DNA of 23,741 bases from a virus. Below the pieces are notes generated by a model. It did not search any database. It saw only the letters and a program-made list of their open reading frames with translations, and was not told where the DNA came from. The DNA lies in the IMG/VR virus record IMGVR_UViG_3300030943_000175, positions 1 to 23,741 of that record; one strand, given 5' to 3'. The translations under genes and the position numbers were made by a program. Positions 1 through 6,451 of the stretch are shown here, piece after piece. How positions within the stretch are numbered: the first letter of the stretch is position 1; each line of letters starts with the position of its first letter.

Positions 1-534
1 AAGTTCATCCGCAGCCGGTAAACACCAATCATCAAAACCACCGCCCCTGTAATCCCGGCACATCTTCGCTGCATAATTGCTTTGTCCAAGTGCATCCAAA
101 GCAGCAATAATTTTATCTGTGTTATCGCAACCTGAACCAATATTAATATGATCTATGCCCGCGATGCCTAAAAACGGATTAGTTTCCGATTCATTAAAGC
201 ACCACCTTTCCGAACCACCCAAGTCAGCCTCACTACATACCAATGCGTACGATTTATCCGGAGCAATGTAAAAAACAATGCCACCGCCAAGCACGTCTCC
301 AATTTCTGTCACGGTTCCCAAAATCCAATATTTGTAACTGTTTTCTTGAATGGAATTAACAAATTCCTGGCTAGCCTTACCGGTCAGTATCTCATTCAAC
401 CCCTCAACCGTCGCAGTCGGTATTTTCTGATCCTTATGCCAGAACGAATCCCACACATCCCAGTACTGCTGTTGTGTAGGTTTCAACCGCGTTCTGAACC
501 AGTTCTTTATCTGTGATAAACTTTGCTTTGCCAT
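1..534 (-). CDS. DUF1566-like phage tail adhesin, 3' end beyond window
   Basis: An open frame of 178 codons starts at the ATG at 532-534 and runs off the left edge, so the C-terminus is missing. Residues 1-45 (MAKQSLSQIKNWFRTRLKPT, then a Trp-rich stretch) look like an attachment segment. From about residue 80 the chain follows the DUF1566 (Lcl C-terminal) pattern: GDVLGGGIVFYI, then a GSGCDNTDKI segment, and CRDYRGGGFDDWCLPAADEL, whose DWCLPAADEL is the hallmark of the C-type-lectin-like fold. It sits last in the tail operon, 1 base after the preceding stop, where host-recognition proteins lie. Receptor binding is inferred from fold and position. Proteins of this fold can be targets of diversity-generating retroelements, but the variable C-terminus is not in view. 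Confidence 0.8.
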   Translation of the reverse strand, partial: MAKQSLSQIKNWFRTRLKPTQQQYWDVWDSFWHKDQKIPTATVEGLNEILTGKASQEFVNSIQENSYKYWILGTVTEIGDVLGGGIVFYIAPDKSYALVCSEADLGGSERWCFNESETNPFLGIAGIDHINIGSGCDNTDKIIAALDALGQSNYAAKMCRDYRGGGFDDWCLPAADEL

Positions 535-535
535 T

Positions 536-1267
536 TTATTGCTTTTTTATCAATGCGTAATCAAACCTTAAATCTTGCACGTCCGAACTTGTTTCGTGCA
601 ATAGCAATTGAAATGAATCAAACTGATAATTCCTTGTCATCCAAATCACATCGTTGTCATTGTTCCAGTTCGACGAAACGCTTCTAAGGCTTCCTGTAAC
701 AATATATGCATCAGTACCTAAATTATCAAAATTGACAGTTAAAATTTTATCACCGGTTACATCACCTACAATCACGGTACCAGTCCATAAAATCTGACCA
801 TTGAATATCGAAGGCTTATCATCAACATTGCCCCACGTCACATGGTGATCGTTCACATGCGATTCAAAGTCTTGAGCCAATGCATCAATTGCTTCCGACA
901 TGGTAAACACGTCAGGAACCCGCTTCAGATCAGCCCAGGCTAACTGCCCGGTACCTGTACCGAACCGGCACGATCGCGACACATACAGTTCCTCAAAAAC
1001 CTGCCCTTCAGCCGTTACCGACCGTTTCGTTTCTTCAATCACCACGTAAGTTTCAACCGCACCGCCCAGGAAAGGAAGTATCTCCCCGTTGATGACCACC
1101 GTGCCAGCAGCCACGTTCGATCCAGTTGTTACACACCCCGAAAGAATGTAATTATTCCCGCCCAGGCTGGCCAACTTCGCAACCAACTGAGCCATGCTCT
1201 GCATAAACCCAAGCGTCTCGCTACTCAGCGGAAACCGCGTATACTTCAATAAATCAATTCGGTTCAT
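536..1267 (-). CDS. Tail fibre-like structural protein
   Basis: 243 residues. I do not recognise a named family with certainty. The N-terminal 45 residues are predicted helical (LSSETLGFMQSMAQLVAKLA); the middle is beta-rich and Gly/Val-rich (VAAGTVVINGEILPFLGG), typical of phage fibre shafts. A segment around residues 137-157 (HVNDHHVTWGNVDDKPSIFN) resembles the His/Asn-rich collar repeats common near fibre tips. The C-terminal 85 residues are again beta-rich. It lies between the Gp48-position protein and the DUF1566 adhesin, with only 1 base before the latter, so the two are surely co-translated and may form one receptor-binding appendage. Function is inferred from position and composition. 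Confidence 0.65.
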   Translation of the reverse strand: MNRIDLLKYTRFPLSSETLGFMQSMAQLVAKLASLGGNNYILSGCVTTGSNVAAGTVVINGEILPFLGGAVETYVVIEETKRSVTAEGQVFEELYVSRSCRFGTGTGQLAWADLKRVPDVFTMSEAIDALAQDFESHVNDHHVTWGNVDDKPSIFNGQILWTGTVIVGDVTGDKILTVNFDNLGTDAYIVTGSLRSVSSNWNNDNDVIWMTRNYQFDSFQLLLHETSSDVQDLRFDYALIKKQ

Positions 1268-1314
1268 CTGTTAAAATTTACTATTTATTCATTTACATTT
1301 AATAGCGAAGCCAA

Positions 1315-1349
1315 TCCTCAAATCCTCAAATCTTCAAATCTTCAAATCC
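1315..1349. repeat. 8-bp tandem repeat, TCCTCAAA type
   Basis: Units TCCTCAAA, TCCTCAAA, TCTTCAAA, TCTTCAAA follow each other with exact 8-bp period and end at the stop codon of the gene at 1350. The same family fills the next junction (1815-1878). Read on the coding strand it is TTTGAGGA / TTTGAAGA. Confidence 0.9.
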
Positions 1350-1811
1350 TTAATTAAATATGATACTATATCGTTTCCCCGCCAGCTTGTAATAATTCAC
1401 CAGGCTAATCATCTGTGGCCTGATCGCTTCACCCAGCGAAGCCGGTACTACAACCGTAAAATCAGTACCAGCATCACTCGTAAAAGCATCGCTGGCAATC
1501 AACAACGTATCTAGCCACAGCGGCTTATCTTCGCTTTCCTGGTATACAAAAGTCCAGTCCCATCGCTCACTGTCCTCAATCCTAATCCGCCGTTGTTCCA
1601 CGTCAAAAGCATCATTCAAAACAGCCCTCAATTTGCACACCTGCCCGTTATGGTTCAGATTATAAAGGTTAGCCTGCCGGTTCGCTTCAAACAAGCTCAT
1701 AACCGTCGACACAGGCTGAACCATAGCCCTCACCAGCGCAAAATTGAACCGCTTCCTTAAAAATGTAGGAATCAGCAAAACCACCAACCTATTTATATCG
1801 AATAATTTCAT
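1350..1811 (-). CDS. Gp48-position baseplate/tail protein, unknown
   Basis: 153 residues starting at the ATG at 1809-1811. No motif I can name. The N-terminus is hydrophobic and basic (LVVLLIPTFLRKRFNFALVR, about residues 9-28) and could be an amphipathic packing helix rather than a membrane anchor. The rest is mixed alpha/beta with many aromatic residues. It directly follows the baseplate J-like gene, the place of Gp48 (YmfQ/DUF2313) in Mu and gpI in P2, so a baseplate-to-fibre adaptor is likely. The role is inferred from gene order only. Both flanking gaps consist of 8-bp tandem repeats, and the one at 1815-1878 is its leader. Confidence 0.6.
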   Translation of the reverse strand: MKLFDINRLVVLLIPTFLRKRFNFALVRAMVQPVSTVMSLFEANRQANLYNLNHNGQVCKLRAVLNDAFDVEQRRIRIEDSERWDWTFVYQESEDKPLWLDTLLIASDAFTSDAGTDFTVVVPASLGEAIRPQMISLVNYYKLAGKRYSIIFN

Positions 1812-1814
1812 AAA

Positions 1815-1878
1815 TCTTCAAATCCTCTAATCCTCAAATCTTCACATCCCCAAATCTTCACATCCTCAAATCCTCAAA
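1815..1878. repeat. 8-bp tandem array, eight units
   Basis: Eight units in exact 8-bp register fill the whole gap between the baseplate J-like gene and the gene at 1350-1811. Unit consensus is TCCTCAAA, with variants TCTTCAAA, TCCTCTAA, TCTTCACA and TCCCCAAA. On the coding (minus) strand the units read TTTGAGGA, so GAGGA recurs every 8 bases up to 4 bases before the start codon. Confidence 0.95.
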
Positions 1879-1882
1879 TTTT

Positions 1883-2749
1883 CTAATTACTTATCGTTGC
1901 GTACGCAATCGCGTTCAGAACCAAAGCGCCTTCATCATAAACCTTCATATACCCCGCTGCAGGTGTAGCCTTTGCCTGTATCGTTGTTCCATCGATCGCC
2001 GAAATATGCAGTTCCGGGATCACAACTCCCGGAACCTTCTGTAACCGATCAACCAATGCCGCGTTCCGGTACTCCCCGTTAAAAAGCAGGTTCGCTATAA
2101 AGTCCTCAATTGCATCGCGTACCGGGTTGCCACCGTTAGCCAGGCTGTTCAGTTCAGCGTTCAGTATCATCGGATCATAGTAAATGTCAAGTGTAGCAGT
2201 AAATGCGTTTGCCTCCTGGTTAATCAGGCTGATCTTCACTCCCGCGTCTTTTATTTCCTTCAAATATGCCTCCAGCGCATCCTGTTGATCACCTGTCAAC
2301 AGCCCACGTTCCGGATCGGTCGGTGAGCCTGTCGAACCGGCAACCTTAATCACAACCACACCCGCCTGTTCAATGGCTGCCGAATATTTAACCACCTTTT
2401 CCGTAGCAATTTGTTCATCCGTCACATCCGTATTATCGTACACGTCCGAATCTTCTACCAGGTCGCGCCCGTATTGGAAGTTCAGTGTTTTATCGACATA
2501 CCACTTCAGCCTGTGCGGTTTCGTTGCATCAATCAAGGCAGTCATTTCAGCCTTATGCGTATCAAAAAGCACCTCCAGCGTCCAGATAGCCACCGCCACC
2601 ACGTAAAACAAGATGCTCTCGAGGCTAACCTTCGAAAACTGATCCTCAAACGTTTTCAAAGTATCCAGTCCATAAAGTGCAATCACCGTCTCATTACCAA
2701 TGAAGTAATCTGTAACCTCTTTTTTTATAACTGCAACCGTCCGTGCCAT
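1883..2749 (-). CDS. Baseplate J-like protein (Mu Gp47 type)
   Basis: 288 residues. Baseplate J/Gp47 proteins form the wedge of contractile-tail baseplates. The family signature is in the C-terminal half: a conserved segment GGNPVRDAIEDFIANLLFNG (about residues 205-224) followed by a basic, Leu-rich stretch (LVDRLQKVPGVV) and a final beta domain. Residues 125-140 (EQAGVVVIKVAG) form the start of the central beta region. The N-terminal 90 residues are helical and hydrophobic, including a Val/Ala/Trp-rich helix at about 46-62. Length is close to the short Bacteroidota versions and shorter than Mu Gp47 (about 350). Order hub, spike, W-like, J-like matches P2/Mu baseplate clusters. Confidence 0.8.
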   Translation of the reverse strand: MARTVAVIKKEVTDYFIGNETVIALYGLDTLKTFEDQFSKVSLESILFYVVAVAIWTLEVLFDTHKAEMTALIDATKPHRLKWYVDKTLNFQYGRDLVEDSDVYDNTDVTDEQIATEKVVKYSAAIEQAGVVVIKVAGSTGSPTDPERGLLTGDQQDALEAYLKEIKDAGVKISLINQEANAFTATLDIYYDPMILNAELNSLANGGNPVRDAIEDFIANLLFNGEYRNAALVDRLQKVPGVVIPELHISAIDGTTIQAKATPAAGYMKVYDEGALVLNAIAYATISN

Positions 2750-2752
2750 CTT

Positions 2753-2792
2753 TTAATTCGTGTAATTCGTTCTAATTCGTGCCATTCGTCAT
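2753..2792. repeat. 10-bp tandem repeat, TAATTCGT type
   Basis: Units TAATTCGTG, TAATTCGTTC, TAATTCGTGC and CATTCGTCAT fill the gap between the LysM-like gene and the baseplate J-like gene, and run into the last codons of the former. Period 9-10 bp; a different sequence family from the 8-bp arrays but placed in the same way. Confidence 0.85.
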
Positions 2793-3112
2793 TGTACCAT
2801 ATTATCAACCCCAACCGCCATGTAATCAATCCCGTCATTAAACAAATCACCATATAAGCCTGTCGAAGGGTTCCAGGGATCAGTCGCAGGCTTCAAACCC
2901 CGTGACGCATAATAATCGGCCACAGGTTTATTATACCCGTTGCCTGAGCTTGTCGAAGGCGGAATAAGCAAAATTTGTCCAGGAGTCAGCGCATCCGTAA
3001 TAGACAAATCATTCAATTCAGCGATCGCGAACACAGCCGCAATCGACCCGCACTTTTCAATTGCCAAATCAAACAACGACTGATTCTCAACAACCCTAAC
3101 CTCTGTACTCAT
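2789..3112 (-). CDS. LysM-like tail protein (gpX-like)
   Basis: 107 residues. Residues 5-50 fit a LysM fold: VRVVENQSLFDLAIEK, a Gly/Ser turn, AVFAIAELNDLSITDALTPG, then QILLIP, the typical LysM ending. Phage LysM/gpX-like proteins sit at the tail hub and help the tail reach through the cell wall; that role is inferred. The C-terminal 55 residues lack a recognisable domain and contain two Ser/Thr-rich turns (PPSTSSGN and NPSTGLYG) encoded by REP-like DNA (2943-2959 and 2859-2869). The gene sits between the lysis cassette and the baseplate J-like gene, so a hub or cell-wall role fits both neighbours. Confidence 0.7.
   Translation of the reverse strand: MSTEVRVVENQSLFDLAIEKCGSIAAVFAIAELNDLSITDALTPGQILLIPPSTSSGNGYNKPVADYYASRGLKPATDPWNPSTGLYGDLFNDGIDYMAVGVDNMVQ
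2859..2959. repeat. REP-like 17-mer plus deleted copy inside LysM gene
   Basis: CCTGAGCTTGTCGAAGG at 2943-2959 and CCTGTCGAAGG at 2859-2869 (the same sequence lacking six central bases) are direct repeats within the coding sequence. I recognise the 17-mer as one of the common dispersed extragenic repeats of bacterial genomes, from memory and not from a search. They encode the linker peptides PPSTSSGN and NPSTGLYG. Confidence 0.7.
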
Positions 3113-3131
3113 CCCTGTGCCGTTTTACCCG

Positions 3132-3148
3132 TTTAAATACCGTTTAAA
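3132..3148. repeat. TTTAAA-N5-TTTAAA junction motif, copy 1
   Basis: TTTAAA-TACCG-TTTAAA lies between the stop of the spanin candidate and the start of the LysM gene. The same motif with the same 5-base spacer follows or overlaps the stop codon at two other junctions (17289-17305 and 20533-20549). Confidence 0.8.
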
Positions 3149-3172
3149 TTGAAACCAAACCACCGAAGCGGC

Positions 3173-3763
3173 CTATTGTGCCGTTTTTCTTCCTGATAAG
3201 CCTAAAAACCGATCAATCCACGCCACCACTTTCGTCAAAAAACCGATCCGGATAATGTTCTTCCGAACCAAAAAATAAACCGCAACCAGGGCCGCAATTG
3301 TGGCAAGAACAATCTTCCACCACGCCACCCCAATCTTTTGCGTTTTAACTTCTGCCTTTTGACTTTTAACTTCAGTCTCCCCTTCCGTCCGAACACTTGT
3401 ATTTTCCTGATTTTCGCTCGCTGCTGCAACCTTACTTTTATCCGTGTCCTTTTTCTTTTTCGTCGTTTTTGTCGTTGTAATCGACTTAATCGCTCCATGC
3501 TCGTTTGAATCAAGTTTTTTTACCGATCCGGAATCTGGTTTTTCGGTTGGTGGATAAAACTCAATTTTTGTTTCTTCAATTCCAGTTTCTTCATCCGAAG
3601 CAATATCATTATCAATTTTTAAAGCATCATTGGCTTTAACCGATCTGTTTTCTTCAGTACTGATAGAACTGTTCATCATTGATGATTCTGTCATCTTCCG
3701 GGAAGTTTTGCAGCCCGACAGCAATACCAGGGCAATCACTAAAATCTTAAGCAATTTTTCCAT
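3173..3763 (-). CDS. Candidate unimolecular spanin (OM lipoprotein with C-terminal TM)
   Basis: 196 residues from the ATG at 3761-3763; an ATG three codons upstream is possible. Residues 1-18 are a lipoprotein signal, KLLKILVIALVLLSGC, with lipobox LLSG before Cys18. Residues 19-145 are hydrophilic, Ser/Thr/Lys/Glu-rich and low complexity. Residues 148-166 (WWKIVLATIAALVAVYFLV) form one membrane segment, followed by a basic tail. An outer-membrane lipid anchor plus an inner-membrane anchor is the layout of u-spanins such as T1 gp11, which fuse the two membranes at the end of lysis. It overlaps the coiled-coil membrane gene by 17 bases and lies two genes after the endolysin. A 7-bp DNA repeat at 3336-3370 encodes part of the periplasmic region. 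Confidence 0.7.
   Translation of the reverse strand: MEKLLKILVIALVLLSGCKTSRKMTESSMMNSSISTEENRSVKANDALKIDNDIASDEETGIEETKIEFYPPTEKPDSGSVKKLDSNEHGAIKSITTTKTTKKKKDTDKSKVAAASENQENTSVRTEGETEVKSQKAEVKTQKIGVAWWKIVLATIAALVAVYFLVRKNIIRIGFLTKVVAWIDRFLGLSGRKTAQ
3336..3370. repeat. 7-bp tandem repeat inside spanin gene
   Basis: TTTTGCG, TTTTAAC, TTCTGCC, TTTTGAC and TTTTAAC follow in exact 7-bp register. Because 7 is not a multiple of 3, the array encodes a 7-residue peptide repeat (VKSQKAE, VKTQKIG) just before the membrane segment. Confidence 0.85.
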
Positions 3764-4112
3764 TGATCTCATTTTTTATCTGTTCTACAACTTTTTCCAA
3801 ATTATCATGCGTGATCTTGTCAAGCATCTTCAATATTTTATTGCTCGCAGCGGTCAATTTATTCACCTCCTTGCGCAATTCATCAACCTGTTGGGCAACC
3901 TCGACGTATCTTGTACCCGATTGCTCCAGTTCAGTTTTCAACTGTTGGGCCATCTCACGCCAAATCGTGATCGCTTTCTCAACATTATCCAACTCTGTTG
4001 ACTCAGCCTCGGCAGCCGCCTTTTTCTTCTGAGTCCTAATCGTTACAAACGAACCCAATCCTCCACCGAAGATGGTTCCTATAACTGTAATAATGATCGT
4101 AGTAAAGTCCAT
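3747..4112 (-). CDS. Membrane-anchored coiled-coil protein of the lysis cassette
   Basis: 121 residues. Residues 4-26 are one hydrophobic segment (TTIIITVIGTIFGGGLGSFV), then a basic cluster (QKKKAAAE) and a long charged helix with heptad-like spacing from about residue 38 to 118. The layout N-in membrane segment plus coiled coil resembles inner-membrane spanin subunits, some single-pass holins, and generic Bacteroidota phage proteins of unknown role. It starts 3 bases after the endolysin stop and overlaps the lipoprotein gene by 17 bases, so it belongs to the lysis cassette. No other holin candidate is seen in the cassette; a holin or helper role is inferred and not proven by motif. Confidence 0.6.
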   Translation of the reverse strand: MDFTTIIITVIGTIFGGGLGSFVTIRTQKKKAAAEAESTELDNVEKAITIWREMAQQLKTELEQSGTRYVEVAQQVDELRKEVNKLTAASNKILKMLDKITHDNLEKVVEQIKNEINGKIA

Positions 4113-4115
4113 CGC

Positions 4116-4646
4116 TTATTTTATTACTTGTTTAGCCAATGCCAGGTACCTCTGTCGATCAGCCAATCCATTGGTACCGCCGTTTATCTTTCTGGTGACT
4201 CCAACGCAATCATCCGCATCGGCCAGTTGGTTGATGTTCTTGTTTTTCCAGTAAAAAGCTGCCGATCGCACAGCATACTCAGGAATAGCCAGCACCGAAG
4301 GATCAGTTAACAACCGTTCATCATTGAAAAGATGCATCGATACTGCCCTGTAATTCACTCTGCCAGTTGTTTGGAATATGCCACGACCTTTAAATTTCAC
4401 ACCGTCACCCGCGATAACATTACCCAGGTCTTTTCTGCCTTCATAAGCCGATCCGGAGGCCAGTTCTGTTAAAAACTGAAACGATCCGGTCTCATGAGCT
4501 GCCTGTGATATAAAATGCTGGAGGCGCAGCGGTGTATCAATTCCGTAGCCTGGCAAAATAGCATTCAGCGGCTCAACAAACGGTTGAAGCTTCATGGTCG
4601 ATTGTGTAGGGCATATTGCCTTTAGTTGTGAAATAGTAAGGTTCAT
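4116..4646 (-). CDS. GH19 endolysin
   Basis: 176 residues, a stand-alone glycoside hydrolase family 19 domain that would cleave peptidoglycan glycan strands at lysis. Key features: HETG at 51-54 with the expected catalytic acid Glu52 and the second acidic residue Glu61; YEGRKDLGN at 68-76; the substrate-binding stretch KGRGIFQTTGRVNYRAVS at 86-103; and INGGTNG at 154-160, all conserved in GH19 phage lysins. There is no signal peptide or membrane segment, so release through a holin is expected. It overlaps the upstream gp25/W-like gene by ATGA (4643-4646), so it is translated from the tail operon; lysis and tail genes are interleaved here. Confidence 0.93.
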   Translation of the reverse strand: MNLTISQLKAICPTQSTMKLQPFVEPLNAILPGYGIDTPLRLQHFISQAAHETGSFQFLTELASGSAYEGRKDLGNVIAGDGVKFKGRGIFQTTGRVNYRAVSMHLFNDERLLTDPSVLAIPEYAVRSAAFYWKNKNINQLADADDCVGVTRKINGGTNGLADRQRYLALAKQVIK

Positions 4647-4954
4647 TGTTCTGTTGTATTAATAGTTAATGCTATCCGTTGCTTGTAATTCTGGTAATTG
4701 ATTCCTGCCCTGGTTAAATGCTGCCTGATCCGCTGTTCAATTTCGCTTTGACTAAATTTGCCGCGCATAAATTTTGTAAGTCCGGCACCAATCAGAGGAT
4801 CTTCTTTTAATTCGCCTTGCTGCATTTTCAAGGCTATGGCAGCGCACTGATCAGTATTGTCGCCAATAACCAGTCCTCCTGTTATCAGTCCATTTGCAGA
4901 ATGTCGTACGATCACCTGTAATCCAAAATCGCTATCGGTTAAAATGCCTTTCAT
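4643..4954 (-). CDS. Gp46/gp25-W-like baseplate wedge protein
   Basis: 103 residues from the ATG at 4952-4954; two further codons upstream would need a TTG start. The family usually begins with a short domain and beta strands (here GILTDSDFGLQVIV and GLVIGDNTDQ), then DPLIGAGLTKFMRGKFSQSE, where the PL.G.GL segment and the following helix match the phage gp25/W and Mu Gp46 pattern. The C-terminal part is helix then beta (IEQRIRQHLTRAGINYQNYK). Function in family: wedge component joining baseplate to tube. It lies between the spike gene and the endolysin; a 7-bp tandem array fills the gap to the spike gene. Confidence 0.72.
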   Translation of the reverse strand: MKGILTDSDFGLQVIVRHSANGLITGGLVIGDNTDQCAAIALKMQQGELKEDPLIGAGLTKFMRGKFSQSEIEQRIRQHLTRAGINYQNYKQRIALTINTTEQ

Positions 4955-4963
4955 CACCAATCC

Positions 4964-4991
4964 TTAATCGTTAATCATCAATCGTTAATCT
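4964..4991. repeat. 7-bp tandem repeat, TTAATCG type
   Basis: TTAATCG, TTAATCA, TCAATCG and TTAATCT occupy exactly the space between the stop of the spike gene (4992) and the start of the next gene, in a 7-bp register. Confidence 0.9.
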
Positions 4992-5498
4992 TCAGTGCTT
5001 TATTTTTGCATCTTCAATATTTGAGAAATCACCAATTTGTACTGCCGTCATTGCCGTTTCAAAAGCTGCCGATGTTCCCGGAACAAGTGAATCCAAAGCC
5101 GTCGCAATTGCCTTTGTTGCTGTTTTTAGTTGCTGGCAGTACTGGTTTGTTTTATCCAGTTGCGTTTTCAATTCCGGGGTAATAGTTAATCCACCCAACT
5201 CTCCGCCATTGAACTGAATCAAGTCAGCTTCATCGGCAAATAGCAAAAAGGCCGTAGCTTCATCACCTTCCACAATGGCAATCAGGCAATCAGTACCAAC
5301 CACCGGCTTAACCGCTGTTGTTCCAACTCCCAGCAAAACATCAAAGAACTCCAGTCCATCACCATCCACCGCCGTCATTGTTTGCGCATCCCAGTCAACT
5401 TCAGTCGCCGAAACCCAACGTAAAGTCGCTTTCATGCTTCCGTTTAAATGGCCTTTAAACAGTTGGCTAAACCGGTCCAATTCGTTTTTTAGTGTCAT
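4992..5498 (-). CDS. Gp45/gpV-like baseplate spike protein
   Basis: 168 residues from the ATG at 5496-5498, chosen because it overlaps the previous stop as ATGA; an ATG eight codons upstream is the longer alternative. Residues 20-90 form an OB-like beta domain: ATLRWVSATEVDWDAQTMTAVDGDG, then LLGVGTTAVKPVVGTDCLI and the hydrophobic end AFLLFADE. The segment FNGGELGGLTITPELKTQLDK at about 95-115 is typical of Mu Gp45-like spikes in Bacteroidota phages (the motif NGG..GGL), followed by a helical tail. These proteins form the trimeric spike under the tube. Position after the gpD-like hub supports it. Confidence 0.75.
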   Translation of the reverse strand: MTLKNELDRFSQLFKGHLNGSMKATLRWVSATEVDWDAQTMTAVDGDGLEFFDVLLGVGTTAVKPVVGTDCLIAIVEGDEATAFLLFADEADLIQFNGGELGGLTITPELKTQLDKTNQYCQQLKTATKAIATALDSLVPGTSAAFETAMTAVQIGDFSNIEDAKIKH

Positions 5499-6451
5499 GA
5501 TGCTTTTAATCCAAGTTTGCAAACCTGTCTATATCCTGCTGGAGCAAAATTTTTCGTTACTGCGTCGATATAGTAAGTTCCGTTTTTCTCCGGATAAAGA
5601 ATGCTTTTCAAATTCATTCGATGACCATGCTGCACACGTGGCACACCCCATAAAGTCAGGTCGCCATCCAGTCCAGGTTGTTTCGATTGCTCGTATAGTT
5701 TTTCAGCCTCACGCCTCATTTCAGCTTCGCTGATTTCAATACCGCTTATTTCGCGGGTAATCCGTTTACCAGCCTCTTTGTCGCCAACCTCTACCCGTAT
5801 TTTTTTGCCTTTTCTCCTGATCAGGCTCATAATCACCAATGTCTTTTCAATCTCACGTTGTTTCAGACTTTCTGAAGCCGTTCGTTCAACCAGTATTTCA
5901 ACCGGATCGGCATTGCTTTTACTCGTGCCGAATGCGTGAAGCTCTTTGCCTTCAAACCAGCAGTAAATTCCGTTTTTTTGCAGTTCCTCCAATATCTGGC
6001 TGGGCGACATTTTCGAAAATCGTACATTACCAAGTTTGGCATCGTCGCAAACAATAGTGTAACCTGGAGCAATTTCTTTGAGTAGTTGTTTCAGGCTGCA
6101 ATCTGTTTTGCTAATACTTACCGTCGATCGCTTCAGTTTGTACATTTCATCTTCACATGCAATAATCAGCGGAATACCGGCAGGAACTTTTTTAATGTAG
6201 CCCTGGAACTCCAGCGACAAGTTACCATCGTATCCTAACCATATTTCAACCGGATCACCTTCCCGGAACCATTCACTTACCTTGAGCCGGTCGAAGTCTT
6301 TTACCTTACGTGGAATGGTGATTTCAGCGGTATCGGTGAGGCTTCTCCAGCTGCTTTCGATCTTACACTCGCTGAAGCGGCGAATGCGGAAAGCCTGGCG
6401 ACCATCATTCGCCGGGAAAATAAGCTCACCATATAAAGCGTAGGTACTCAT
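5495..6451 (-). CDS. gpD/Gp44-like tail hub protein
   Basis: 318 residues. Hub proteins of this family (P2 gpD, Mu Gp44, T4 gp27) connect tube to spike. Seen here: an N-terminal beta domain with RRFSECKIESSWRSLTDTAE and ITIPR, then REGDPVEIWLGYDG at about 64-77, a pattern frequent in the first tube-like domain; the stretch SPSQILEELQKNGIYCWFEG near 148-167, a common hub helix-strand; and a C-terminal barrel ending with ILYPEKNGTYYIDAVTKNF. Its ends overlap both neighbours by ATGA-type junctions (6448-6451 and 5495-5498), so three baseplate genes are translationally coupled. Confidence 0.78.
   Translation of the reverse strand: MSTYALYGELIFPANDGRQAFRIRRFSECKIESSWRSLTDTAEITIPRKVKDFDRLKVSEWFREGDPVEIWLGYDGNLSLEFQGYIKKVPAGIPLIIACEDEMYKLKRSTVSISKTDCSLKQLLKEIAPGYTIVCDDAKLGNVRFSKMSPSQILEELQKNGIYCWFEGKELHAFGTSKSNADPVEILVERTASESLKQREIEKTLVIMSLIRRKGKKIRVEVGDKEAGKRITREISGIEISEAEMRREAEKLYEQSKQPGLDGDLTLWGVPRVQHGHRMNLKSILYPEKNGTYYIDAVTKNFAPAGYRQVCKLGLKAS

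Noticed and set aside
1815-1878. CRISPR-like array
   Set aside because: Units are 8 bp with no spacers, and no cas genes are present; it is a simple tandem repeat.
2373-2857. Plus-strand open frames of 77 and 148 codons
   Set aside because: They lie antisense within the baseplate J-like gene and have Ser/His/Ile-rich shadow composition; the minus frame matches a known family.
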